Shown here piece by piece: positions 10,281-21,950 of a stretch of 64,000 bases of DNA. Location of the stretch: NCBI GenBank assembly GCA_022578965.1, contig MU400508.1:310001-374000 (forward strand). The letters are read 5' to 3'. The stretch's first letter is position 1. The number at the start of each line of letters is the position of its first letter. The position numbers were made by a program, and so were the translations under genes. The stretch is from Xylaria sp. FL1777. Lineage: Eukaryota > Ascomycota > Sordariomycetes > Xylariales > Xylariaceae. The notes beneath the pieces were generated by a model that saw only the letters and a program-made list of their open reading frames with translations, did not search any database and was not told the origin of the DNA.

Positions 10281-12179
10281 CTACGGCCCGTGGGCATTCT
10301 GCCTCGCTGCCTCTGTCTTCCTTTTCATTCGCTCTGTGTTCCTCGCGGTCCATACGCGCTGAAGAATGTACACGATGGCGAATGTCACGAGAATCATCGG
10401 AAGCAAGACAACAATGAATTTCCAGAATTCGTTAGAAACAACGAAATAGCCTAAGTCGGACTTGATCAGATCGGTGCTGAATATCCCCTGCGTTCCCATC
10501 CGGTCAGCTCTGAATCACACGTCGGTAGGGTTCATTCACCACAACTTACCGCTAGCAAAGACGCTGGAAGATACAAGGTCGCAACTAGAGTTAGGGCCCG
10601 AACATTAGTCGAACTGGCCTCCTCGAGTTCATGCTCCATCTCAGAGTTTACTGCGATGCCCATCATAACCGTAAGAGCCTTCTCGTTTGCCTGGACGCTG
10701 CGATGCTCTAGAATACTTAGAAGCTATTATGTTGCGTTAGCATCAAATAGAGTATAGGCCACTGAGTCATGCGTCACTCTTAGACATATTTTAACTGACA
10801 AGTTGAGCGGCGTCTGCTGAGCGTTTCTCGAGATCTATAATGCAGCGCTTGTTGTACTTAGCCTCTGCATCAAAGTCGTCCAGCTCTACAAGAATGGCCT
10901 CCTTTAGCTCCTTAGTCAACTGGCCAGTCATGCTAGGGAGTCCTTTACGGAATCGGCGGCCAAGGTCGAGAGAAGAGTCTAGAACGGACTTCGCCTTGAT
11001 CAGCTTCTGACGAAGGCGCTGGAGCCTCTGCCGGTCTTCGAAACTCAGCCTATAGTCATGCTCGTTGACGGTGTCTGCCTGTGAGAAAAAAGACTTCCCT
11101 TCCTATTAGGTTTTCAAAATAGGCATAATTAGCATGAGATACAAAGTAGATCATCAATGAAAATATTGATGACGTACAAATTGTTCTATCGTTGATCGCT
11201 GGGTTGCTATATAGTCACGCCAACCAAGCAGGGAGAAAGCGAGAATAGTAATATGGATCAATACGTGCCGTACGTTACGTAGATCCCTATTGTGCCAAAA
11301 TTCTCGCATCCTCCCTGGTAGTCGGTTCTTAAGCTCCGGAGAGGGCTTGATCAATATCCAGACCGATGTACCGGTAAGAGCATGGAACCGGTGATACACA
11401 CCGGTTTGCCTTAAAGACCAAGGGTCATTCATCTCGCCCGCTCTATTGTTTTTCTCGAAGAATCTGATTGTGTAACATGTCTCCACTGCATGATAGTATC
11501 AGTTTCCAGCGGCAATTTAAACTATTCGGAAAGACGAACGGTTACCAGGTAAGCCCAGGGTTGTCCGCGAATGAAAGTTGTTCCACGTATTTCCGTCATT
11601 GTTTGTCCGTAGGCCGAAAGAGCGCACGGTTTCTGAAAAATAGGGGAAGACGCTGTGTATTGTAACAAGACTATCCCACGTGTTCTTAGTGATGAGAAGT
11701 CGGTCCCACGAGTGAGGTTGCGGGATGATACTGCAGAATTAGTGAGCAAGGTATTTAGGTACTCCATTGGCATCACGGCAATTGAAGAGTGAAGCGAATG
11801 CCACAACATTGTACTTACAAGAAAGTATCTTGAGCCTTGCAAAACCTATGATTAACACCTCGACATTCTAAGACGGTATTCGCTTCGTTCGTCTCACCTG
11901 TTCGGTGTTTGCCGAAGGCACTTCCGGATTGAGACCATCGAGTGAGCGTCTTCCAATGACTTTCGATTTACTTAATCAGCACTTCTAAGTTGAGAACTTG
12001 ACCCCGAAGTTAGGGAATGGGGAATGCCGCTTACAGCCTGGGACTTCAGCGGGACCGTCATCTGCTGGTGCTGTCCAATATTCCACTTGATTGGTCTCGC
12101 TTGAGAAAATCCTTGAGGCCTCTTGGGACAACCCCTGCTGAATGATGACTGGATCACAGCTCCACAATGCGTCGGCCAT
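10281..12179 (-). CDS. CorA-like two-TM membrane protein (fungal accessory family)
   Basis: A multi-exon gene resembling the fungal CorA-like family often found near HET or NLR genes. Proposed exons: 12179-12035, 11970-11898, 11845-11819, 11730-11546, 11485-11178, 11078-10800, 10723-10550, 10487-10281. All phases agree and give 465 residues. The middle carries family-type segments (QPHSWDRLLITKNTWDSL, DPWSLRQTGVYHRF, TGTSVWILIKPS), then a long helical region (FEDRQRLQRLRQKL onward). Two membrane helices follow: VRALTLVATLYLPASLLAG (about 384-402) and FWKFIVVLLPMILVTFAIVYI (about 419-440). The GMN selectivity motif of true CorA Mg2+ channels is absent; the corresponding stretch reads AGIFSTDL, so Mg2+ transport should not be assumed. 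The 27-base third exon and the first two introns are the weakest part of the model; one donor (GTCAGT at 10799) is non-consensus. Confidence 0.75.
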
Positions 12180-13558
12180 TGCTGTTGGTTGTAGTATATG
12201 TAAGCGACGCTGTCGTACCGCGTAGGGTAGGATGAAAAATGGCCTGTGCAAGTCTGCAGAATGAGGAGAGGAACGTGTACGAATCAGATACCGAGGAGTT
12301 CAACATCTTTAAATGTTAACTATTTTGAATTTTATGTGTTGCTACAGTAGGCTATGCATATTGTTCACATACTTAGCTGATGATTGGTAGAGGGTGCGGA
12401 CAATATACGTGGTTTGCAGGCTGGGCAACGGAGGCTAGTCTTATTAGACAGTTCAGCTAGGCCAAACACATGGTCCCAATATACCTTCATGACGCTTGCA
12501 ACGGGAAATACCTATCTCATGTATTAAATGAGATAACGCAATTTATAATGAGTATTAACCTTAGTTAGTAACATTGAATAACAAGAACTGAGGAAATTAT
12601 ACAAGGAAAGAAAACTACCTACCTAACTAAGTCTAGAATCTACTACGAAACTTATCTTCGTATCGTACTTGAAATAGGTACCCAGTCCATTCACTACCTA
12701 CAGGTCGACAGGATAATGTCCTTTAGCGTCATGCTAGATGCTAAGAAAGAAAAAGTACTATTAATCACAAGGCTGGCATATAATTCTTATAGGAAATTAG
12801 CTGTTGATCAGTCTCGAAGCTTTTTTGCCACTAAGTAGTCCTTGCTCACTAAGTAGATATAGAAGACTTTCTTACCAAAAACCCCCTGCCGGTACAAGCC
12901 TTAGCACGGCGCTAAAGGATTATCATCCTGTCGACTTGTATGAAATGTGTATTGAAAGCTTCAGCCGGTTAGTCTTCATAACTGGTCATAATGTCTATAC
13001 ATACTCTAGTTACCAGCTTCCGGTTGCGCAATATACCCGGTATGTGACCCTCGTTTTCACGTCGCCGTCTCTTGTGGCGTACAAAAGTCCTGAGTATCAT
13101 TTCCATGTTCACCCCGGCGAAACCGATAAGTTTAGCTCCAATTTGAACACGTTGATGGCCGTACAACCAATTACATGTCACTGACTTGGAGGCTCCACGA
13201 GGGGTACATTTCTGTCGCAAAAGCTGAATCTTCCCGTCCAATCGCCAGTCTCGGTGTCGCGAGAGCCTGCTTGAATGACTAGAGTCTAGCCCATAAGTTC
13301 TTAGCATTATGTAGGTTGAGGCTCTAAACCTGATTCCATTCAGGCAGCCTATCCCCCCTCCCTGTGAGTCGCAAGTTTGCCTTGTTCAACCGCAATACCT
13401 ACTCACTTGGATATATAATATAATAAATACTCATCACGCATCGCCTCAAGATATTCACCTTAGTCGTCGCTAGTTGCCCCCCTTCTTGTCACCCTCGTCA
13501 AGTCCATTCATATCAGACAGGCTCTTAAAAGAAGTCATATCTCACTTCAAATAGACAG
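12180..13558. other. Intergenic; divergent promoters of CorA-like and tandem-kinase genes
   Basis: The two genes are transcribed away from this 1.4 kb region, so both promoters should lie here. AT-rich sequence with TACC/TAGGTA runs near 12615-12640 and 12675-12700. No supported gene. Confidence 0.5.
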
Positions 13559-16500
13559 ATGGATCTCACTAGACTGGTCAAACAAGAACTCGAGTCTCAA
13601 TACATTGATATAAACAAATTAAGGAACAAGCTGGCCCAGCTGTTCCCCGGTGTAGGTACTATCATCGAGGTACGTAGATGCTTCTTTCTTGAGCATGTGG
13701 CTCTATCACTCCATCGATCCAGCTAGGGTACGTTGCTACTACTGACACTATTTTTATCATATCCTCAGCCCAAAGAAGACGATATTACCCTGATTTACGT
13801 TCCCCGCAAGCTGTCCAAAGTGAGTTCCGTTCATCAGTCGGAGATTCAACAGGTGAACTAGGTCTAACACCTTTGGAGGAGGAAATAATCGACATTCTAC
13901 AAAGCGTCTCAAATTAATGGGAGGACATAATCGCGTGTGGACAATGCACTCTGTCTTCTAGAAGGCTGTACTCCTGGCTTCATTATTGCAGTGCAGATCA
14001 CCTGCAAAAGCAACCAATCTAACTCTTATTCTATCGCTGCCAATTCGTTTACTCGAAAGGCTACTGTTCCCCTATAGTGTGTTCAAACATGGTGTATTCC
14101 GAACAGGTACGGCTCCTTGCGGAGCAGATAAATGAAAGACGAAAAAAGAATATCGACGGTCTTGAATTCGTACCGTACGAGTGGCTGTTGGAACTCCTAA
14201 CCCCGGAGAAGGTTTTACAATTGATGTCCGAAGGTAGTATCGAGCCATATGAGCAGCGGTCTATAGCCGAGGCAGTAAGCAATGGCGGTTTACGGATTTT
14301 TGCCACTTTAATTCTCATTGGTAAACCAGACAGCATCTACAAATTTAGACGTTCGGACCCGGGCTTTCAAAAGGAGAGCCTTGACGGCAAGCTACCAATG
14401 GAGGCGTCAGATCTCAACGGCATCCTCGACGTGCCACAAGAGAGGGATGCCTTCGTAGAGACGCAATTTCTGTTCGTCGTCCCTATTTTTCCTCAAGGGA
14501 TCCCTCATAGAATCTTCAAAGACCAAATTCGAGTTCCGTTCCTTAGCCCACATGAAACAAGCAAGGCCAAGAAGAAACCCCCAAGTGGACATTTTGGCCT
14601 CGTGTCTAAGGAGAAACTGGCACCACATGAATACGGCTTGAGTGATGATAATGTGAGTACGCCCCAGAAAGCTATGTACTTGGTAAGGTAGGATAACTAA
14701 TAGCTATGTGTTAGGGCATGACACTTGTCCGCAAGATGTTAAAGACAAAAGGCGGCAACGCGTATGAGAGTGAGCTGCGGTGCCTTCGTCTGCTGAACGC
14801 GGTCCGACACGCAAGCATCCTAGATCTCAGCGGCTCTTACACGCAATACCATACGCATAACTTCCTCTTTCCCGAGGCCACCGGTGGCGACCTCCATGAC
14901 CTACTCCGCAAGAAGGAACGGCCATATCAGTTTCGCGAGGACGAAGCTATCTACCTCGCGATCTGCGGCCTTGCTTCGGCTCTCGAGCAGCTACATTATT
15001 ATACCAATGATGACTTGCAAGTTGAGCTCCTAGGATGTCACCATGACCTAAAGCCGCGAAACATCTTGGTCGATGGCGATCGATTTATCCTTGCTGATTT
15101 CGGTCTAGCCCGGATGACCGAGTCAATGCTAGACCTCCAGCAGCTTGCTGATGACCGGGACTTGTACTTCGACGCGCCGGAGAGAGTGGACTACACGGTA
15201 CCGATACCCATTCGGCGGGAAATCGGTCCTGCTAGCGATATCTGGTCCTTAGGTGCCATACTCGCCGTCCTGTTCGCTTACATGAAAGGGGGCCCTGCGG
15301 AAGTCGAACAATTTAAAGAAAAACGACGGTTCCTTCATATGCCTGAGAAAGATAAACCCGGGGTTTTCCTCAAATCCTTTCATAAATGCGGCGAGCCCCA
15401 CGAAGGAGTGGAAGAGTGGCTCTCCAACGAGGGTAAAGGGCGCACGAAGGCGGAAGAGGGGCTGGTGGTACTTATCAAGGACATGCTGTCCATTGATCCA
15501 GCAAGGCGGCCGGATATTCGGGTGGTCCTACTCCGTCTGCGATCCATCACACTGATGAAAATGGCGGAACCGGTGGAAAGCCACCTAACACCATCTCCAG
15601 AGATAGGTGGGCACGCAGAGCCCCTCGAGTACGCGGTCGAGAGGCAAGTGTTCCTAGAATGGCTCCGACGGATCGGTGACGCCGCCAAGACATCAAAACG
15701 TCAGTTTCTACAGACCGACGAGATGTTCGCCCACGTCTATACCACCGTTCATGCCATCCGCGATGAGTTCATGCTACTAGCCGAGGCTTCTCGTCAAGAC
15801 TCTCCGCTTTTCGCGAGATTGCGGCGCTTTAATGGCCAATTGCTGATGTGCCTGGATGAAGATAGTCGACGTAGCGTTCGTACGGTCGCGGAGCTAAAGG
15901 TCATGCCTCGAGCTCGTCAGGCAACAAAGTCCAGACCGTCAGAGGTTTCAACGAAGGTTGTTAAACCGGATACACGCGAGGCCAGACCGGACGAGAATGT
16001 CAGGTTACTACTGTCGGCCGAGAACGTGAGCCGGCTTATAGAAAACTCAGAGAGTGTGGTGCCAAAGCTCGAACCATCTGACGTTACGCGTTTGAAGAAA
16101 AAGGCCAAAGATGAGGACGAGGAAGAGGAAGAGGAGAATCAGAACACCGAGACAGTACACACAGATGACCCGGGAAAAGTAAAAACGTTCCAACTTGGTA
16201 CGCTCACTGACGGATCAAATACTCCTATTGTTATCGAGGAACTAGAAATTGGGCCCGACTTCAACAGCGTTTCTAGGAGCAAGACGCTTTTCCAAAGCCT
16301 AGAAAATGTCCTAGGGCAGCCGCCCGAGGTAGCAGCTAAATTTCGTGCCCTCAGCTGCGCGGGCATATACCATGATGAGAAGCGGCGAACGATCGGCCTA
16401 GTGTACCGGTATCCCAAGACCTCTACATCAGAGCCCGCGATCCGTCCGAGAGTTTCCCACCTTGCTGGAATACTCAGCGACTACCCAGACCCGATTGATT

Positions 16501-17213
16501 TCGAGAGGAGGATCATCATAAGTCTCGACGACCGCCTCGGGCTGGCTTACAGTCTGACCACGGCTATATTCGAGTTCCATAAGATGAACTGGTTCCACAA
16601 GAACATCTCATCGTATAATGTCCTTTTCTTCAATGAGGGAACGGCTACCTATTCTCTTAACAATGAGGATAGTCCGAGCGTCAAGGACAACGACGACGAC
16701 TATGCCGATGGCCGAAGTGGTGGCGGCATCGATGGTACTCTCCGCAAAGTCAACCTCGACCTGCCTTCACTAATAGGGTTCTCGCACAGTCGGCCTGGGA
16801 ACGCCGACTATTCAAACAAGATGCATGCCGCGGAAGAGGCGCTCTTCGCGTACCGACACCCAGACTACGCCGGGGCCGACGCCGCCAACCCAGCTTCGGC
16901 GTCAGGCTACCTAGCCGAATACGACTACTACGGCCTGGGGCTCGTGCTTCTCGAGATTGGCCTCTGGCATCCACTATGGGAAATGGTGCAGGTAGACAGC
17001 ACGGAACGCAGCGAAATGCGTGCCGAGCTGCGTCGACGCTGGGTTCCGCTCCTCGTCCCGAGCGTGGGGGAGACGTACGCGAAGGCCGTAGACGACTGCC
17101 TGTCTGGCAAGTTAAGCCGGTTCGGAAAGGCCCCGGAGAAGGAAAGCGTGGATGAGGCGTTCGAGGGTTTAGTCCTTGGGCCCCTGAGCAGGCTTGCGGC
17201 TAAGGACCGGTAA
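13559..17213 (+). CDS. Tandem kinase / pseudokinase protein (fungal recognition-type)
   Basis: Proposed exons 13559-13669, 13769-13819, 14107-14652 and 14715-17213 give 1068 residues with agreeing phases. The third exon could begin earlier, since the 287 bp intron is long for this genome. Residues 1-230 are an alpha/beta N-terminal region without a recognised domain. The first kinase has catalytic loop HHDLKPRNIL (D347, K349), DFG at 364-366 and APE at 390-392, with a weak glycine-loop region. A linker contains a Glu-rich stretch near 690-710. The C-terminal half resembles the kinase-like domain seen in HeLo/prion-type fungal proteins (GLVYRYP, WFHKNISSYNVLFF near 855-870, LIGFSHSRPG). There the catalytic Asp is missing from the expected loop and no DFG follows, so it is probably a pseudokinase. 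The fold assignment is sound; a signalling or incompatibility role is inferred. Confidence 0.82.
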
Positions 17214-17572
17214 TGTGTGCCTCTCACGCAGCGTAGATGAATTTCGAAGTCGTTGTGTTAAGCAGTAGAATAGTAGGCGTGTACTACGTATGTGAAATAA
17301 AGCATTAACTGGCCTTCCTAGCACCTTGACCCTGTCCTGCCCCTATTCCCCATTTTAAATATCCAGCCTCTTATTAAGAGCGTCAGTCGTCGACCAAGGG
17401 TATTCGCTTCCACTTCTGGAAAGGATTTGAACGTACATCTATAAGGTACACAGCATTATAGTCAACCAGTGAATCATTCGAGTTATATGGTACACTTAAC
17501 TACGTGTTCTTTTACATATCTATTTTGTTATAGATTCGCTCAGGTCTTACTTTCCATTCCCACTAACCCTTC
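17214..17572. other. Short convergent intergenic spacer
   Basis: About 360 bp between the stops of the tandem-kinase gene (+) and the Hsp70-like gene (-). Only shared 3' sequence; no gene seen. Confidence 0.6.
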
Positions 17573-18830
17573 TTATAGCTCCCCATTACCTCCAAGAACT
17601 CTACTGCTTTCCTTTCCTCGACACTCCTCTGGGAGCTGGCACTGCGCCATGCCTTCCTGCCTACGTTTTGCGAATTCAGCTGCGCCTATGGAAGTCATGA
17701 ATAGAAAGTCCTCGGCGGTTCTTACTGATGCTGTATGGATCAGGGCCTCCAGGACTGAAGGCAGGGTAAGGTCCGTAAGCGCGGCTCTGACCGCCTCCAG
17801 GAAGCGTGGCTCTGTTGCACTATCTCCTGTCAGGTATATCCTCTCTGGGTGGCGGTTCGATTTAACGAATTCCCGGATGCGAGTCTCAAGTCTACTCCAG
17901 TACTCCTCTTCCATGTCGGCATCTTGGCGAGGACAGTTACCTGCTCCCAATGCCAAGTCAACAAAATCAGCATGAGCCCAGAGGTGTCTCGCGGTACTCG
18001 TCAACTCCATGGCACCGTTAAGGCTTTGATGACTGAAGTCTAATTGAAGGGTCCATCGATTGGCAAATCGGCGTCCCTCCTTTTCACATTCGTATGCGTC
18101 AGTGTAGCTCCGGCACAGCCCGACAAGATTGCCAGCAGCCGTGGCGGCCATAGAGAATAACTGGTCGAACATAGTTTTCTTCTTCTCTGCCACGAGGTCC
18201 TCCATCCATAGGTAGTCAAGTATGTCCCCGGTCTCATAACGTGTAAGACGGACCCGATCAGGCGAGGATATCGCCACTCCCTTCACTCGGTGTCCGAGGA
18301 CGGCTTCAACTTCCCGGCGCAATTGCGAGACCATGTCTGCTAGAATAACGATCTCTGGTGTCTTGGGTAGAAGGATTAGTTTACGGGCCCAGCACTTGAT
18401 TTTGTACCAAATCCAGATTTTCCGGGTGCTGACATCATGTTCATCCACTCCCGGAGGAGTCCGGGAGCCGTCTGTCATGCGTTTGATAGGGCTGGTAGCT
18501 AGGTGCTTCATTAACTCAACGTATTGCGACGAACCCGCAACTTTAGCGACAGGGACAATCGTGCCATTGTTGTATTTGATCGACGCAGTACTAAGAGAGC
18601 ATAGAGGACTTGTTAGCGTGCTGTATGACCTTTATTATTCAGAGGATAACATGCCCGTAGCCTATCTCGAGTGCGAATCCAACCGCAGGAGCAGTGGCCC
18701 GTTTAATCGGGGGACATTTGCACTTCGGCAAGGGACATATCCGAGTTGTCTCGTTAGGGTCTTCAACACGGTATGCGGAAGTCAGCACAGCGGACACGAC
18801 TAAGCTCCAGATACCTGAACGAGGGCGCAT
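17573..18830 (-). CDS. Short Hsp70-like (actin-fold ATPase) protein with signal peptide
   Basis: Two exons (18830-18655 and 18590-17573) give 397 residues. The N-terminus MRPRSGIWSLVVSAVLTSAY looks like a cleavable secretion signal. The exon junction then reads AVGFALEIGYG|TASIKYNNGTI, which matches the phosphate-1 strand region of divergent fungal Hsp70-like proteins. Further on, PKTPEIVILADMVSQLRREVEAVLG and ERIYLTGDSATEPRFLEAVR correspond to Hsp70 sub-regions around the nucleotide fold (helical linker and adenosine loop). Standard Hsp70 is about 640 residues; the substrate-binding domain is missing and the canonical DLGTT motif is replaced. The only phase-compatible intron has a GC..AG boundary (GCATGT donor at 18654, branch ACGCTAAC). 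The signal peptide would put it in the secretory pathway. Chaperone activity is doubtful. Confidence 0.68.
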
Positions 18831-20297
18831 GGTCTGCGAAAAAAGAGTCTGCAGGACGTGGTAATCGTAATATGAAATAATTGTTCTCTATTAGTATTTT
18901 TGAGTCATCTATATTCAATTCATAGTAGTGAGAGGAGTAGATGAAGTCAGCCCTCGATTGAGATGTTTGATATTGGTACAACACGTAAACCTGAACTGTT
19001 GCAGGGATGCGATCTACCAATGAGAGCATATGAAAAGAATGGACTGTTGTGGCACAGCCACATAATCTATTCCTTTGACATATCCATTAAGCTGTCATCT
19101 TGGCCGTCGCTTTTACTCTGTATACTACCTGATCTTTTCAAAGTAATGTTTCATATTCCTGTTACGTTTACAACAGCAACCTTTCAGATGGAAGCCGGCC
19201 ATAAATTCCATAGATAGACCCAACAACCGCGTACTTGAGCGGGAACCTCTGCCTCAGTACTCGCTTTCATTTCTCACAAACCACCTTGAACAATTAGGAA
19301 GCAGTAAATTCGATGTACGTAGGTAGCCGAGAACTAGCATAGGCGTTAAGATACCGCCTTGCGGGGAATAAACAATCGATCTCATAGGCGGAAGGTCTTA
19401 AGTGCTGTGTTCTGGAGACCTTTCCCTAAACCATTTTCAGATAATCGATTCTAAGCTCTATATACAAACAAGGAAGTTTTCTGCTATACGGTTTAAATAC
19501 TACGGTATCTGCAAAGTTAGGTTATTCTACTGTATATACTAGAATGAAAAACCGTATCGGCCTTCCAAGGCGCTGTGTAAAGCGCTTAGGATCACTTATA
19601 CAAATCTTCGTAACATTCGAGAAATACTATATTTATTTGTTTACTTCACTTAACTTCCATTGTATATTTGAAGTAGAAAAGAAGGGACTTAGGGACGGGG
19701 TAAATATGTGGTTGTTACGAATATAAAAGTGTATCCCGGGTGTTCCTTTCTTCATTGGTGGAAGTAGCTACTTATCTTCAAGCATGTATGCCTCTTGATA
19801 TCGCAGTTTCCAGTGTCAGGAGCACATTGGTCCTTATTTCACAGGGTTGAATAACCATGTCAAGCAGTTTGATTTCTGAAAGACCAGTGCTAGTCGTAGG
19901 CTCATTTGATAAACATTCAACATTGACTGAGATGCTGAAATATGGGCAAAGTAGATGTAAACGAACTAAATAATACCGTTCATTAGACAGGATACTAACA
20001 GGGTCTTATATTTTCACTACACATTTTGCCACAACTACGAGGGAAATGGAGCTTTGCTCTGGGATATTTCAAAAACCTCTTCAATTATTGTTCTTACGCT
20101 AATGACCAATACCGCTCAGCCAAGCGACATTTCCACGACTTATATAGAATGAAATGAGGAGTTTATGGCCTCGTTTTAACAGGCAGATAGCCGACTTAAG
20201 TTTTCAAGTTGACCAAGCATCTGACTAGCAGCCGAGTGCTGGTTTAGAGGCAGTTAGATTTTCTTGGGGGATTTCCTGATAAAGAACCCTTTTATAA

Positions 20298-20489
20298 GTG
20301 TGCGAGGCCGGGGTATTGTCCGCCTCAGAATTAATTACCTTGACTCCTATACGTGATATCCAAGCTGATATTCCTGCACAACAAATAAATGTTCGCGGGG
20401 TCTTCGCCGCTGGAGACTGCATTACCCCTTACAAGGTCATCCCTGGCTACAACGCTGCGGTAGCTGTCAGCACTCAAATTCGAGCTTAG
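20298..20489 (+). pseudogene. Thioredoxin-reductase-like relic (C-terminal fragment)
   Basis: An open stretch of 63 codons contains ITLTPIRDIQAD, then VRGVFAAGDCITPYKVIPG, then NAAVAVSTQI. This is the FAD-binding end of pyridine-nucleotide disulphide oxidoreductases of the thioredoxin-reductase/GliT type (GVFAAGD...IPG..SGxNAAVAA). A few residues normally following IPG are missing, the upstream two-thirds of the enzyme is not recognisable and the flanks have stops in all frames. It is therefore a decayed remnant rather than an active gene. Confidence 0.75.
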
Positions 20490-21721
20490 AAGTGTGGGAA
20501 ACCTCCCATGTTCTCAAATTAAGGTAGAACGTTAGGTTTGAAAGCAGTCATCATCCAAACGTACCCTCCTGCTCTAAGTAGAGTTATACTTGAAGATACA
20601 TTATCGTCCTAGGGGTGGCGTGGATTATCATGTCACCCAAATACATACAACTTGCGGCCCGAGACGATAATGCCTATGATATGAGCTTAACTCAGCTCGT
20701 GGGATTCAGGAGGCCGGCGGTGGTATGAGGCCGGCAGAGCTTGATTCGACCGCCTCGAGGTCCAAGTTATCTACGAACTGAGGTTAACTATAATTAGTAG
20801 TATATATAACTTCAATGATCTGGTATACGAAGGGCGAGATGTAAGGCCGAGCATGCATTTCTTAGACTAGGTTCCCCATCCATCATTGATTACACACCAT
20901 CTCTACCCAGCTGCGTTGAAATTGGCAGGGGTGTCCAAAGTTATACGCAAAGTCAGCTAGCAAGGAGCTTACTTACACATATGCCTTACACAACTTAAGC
21001 GGTTAGAGATCTTGAGCATCAGTCACATAATACGAAGTACTGAAATTTACTAGAGACCCCTGAGGCAAGAGATTCCCCGACATAATTTTGGTATCCTATG
21101 GAATGGTGCTCGTTGCCCCTAATGTCATCTTAGGATATAGCTTTCTCAGCATTACCCTCGGATATAGAATATCAAGTAATGTTTTAAGGGTAAGCTCATG
21201 ATCCATTCCATGATACTCATAGCTCATCGAGTTTGAGAGTCGTAGCCCACGTGTTTGGACCTTATTCGCATGGGTGCTGTATTAGAGCTGGCGTTGATGC
21301 ACTTCTACCTGGGCAGCATATACGAGCGGTATAGACTGCAGGGAACTTCGATACGCCAATAAGCGCAATGAACGCCGATAGAAAAGTCAAAATGGCGTAC
21401 AATAGAATGATGTTGTGTTCACGACTATACTATCGATGGCATGTACAGAGTTTCCAGCCGCTGGAAAGGAGCGCCGCTATTCAAAGCCAAACTTTTACGC
21501 CCTATTAGGGCGCATCATACACGGGGCGCAGAAAAAAAGAATATCTATACGTCGACGCAGGAATGTCATACCCATATACATAATGTGTGCACGTGATGAC
21601 CACGTTGATAGCCTCGAACTTGGGTGTCCAGTTGAACCATCTCCACAGCCACTGTCGAACTTTGGAGACGAGACAACAACGCATCCGCACGACCGCCCAT
21701 GTCGGCAGCTGACTGACTGCA

Positions 21722-21740
21722 TGTATGCATGCATGCATGC
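21722..21740 (+). repeat. (GCAT)n short tandem repeat
   Basis: About four GCAT units, self-complementary, in the gene-poor region. Confidence 0.8.
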
Positions 21741-21934
21741 GTACGCCCCCCGAAAGTCCAGAGCGTGGAGGCATAAAAATAAGCTCAAGTCCGAGTAGCC
21801 CGCATTATATCAGGACAGGACAGGATATTAGGGGACGGCATAACGCCGACATATGCACACAAGCATACGTACATACAGAAAACCAAGTCCACCCCGCCTC
21901 TCCAGCCGCCTCCGTACCCATAGCGACTCGGTAT

Positions 21935-21950
21935 ACGTACGTACGTACAT
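21935..21950 (+). repeat. (ACGT)n short tandem repeat
   Basis: A self-complementary ACGTACGT run, one of several in the neighbourhood. Confidence 0.75.
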
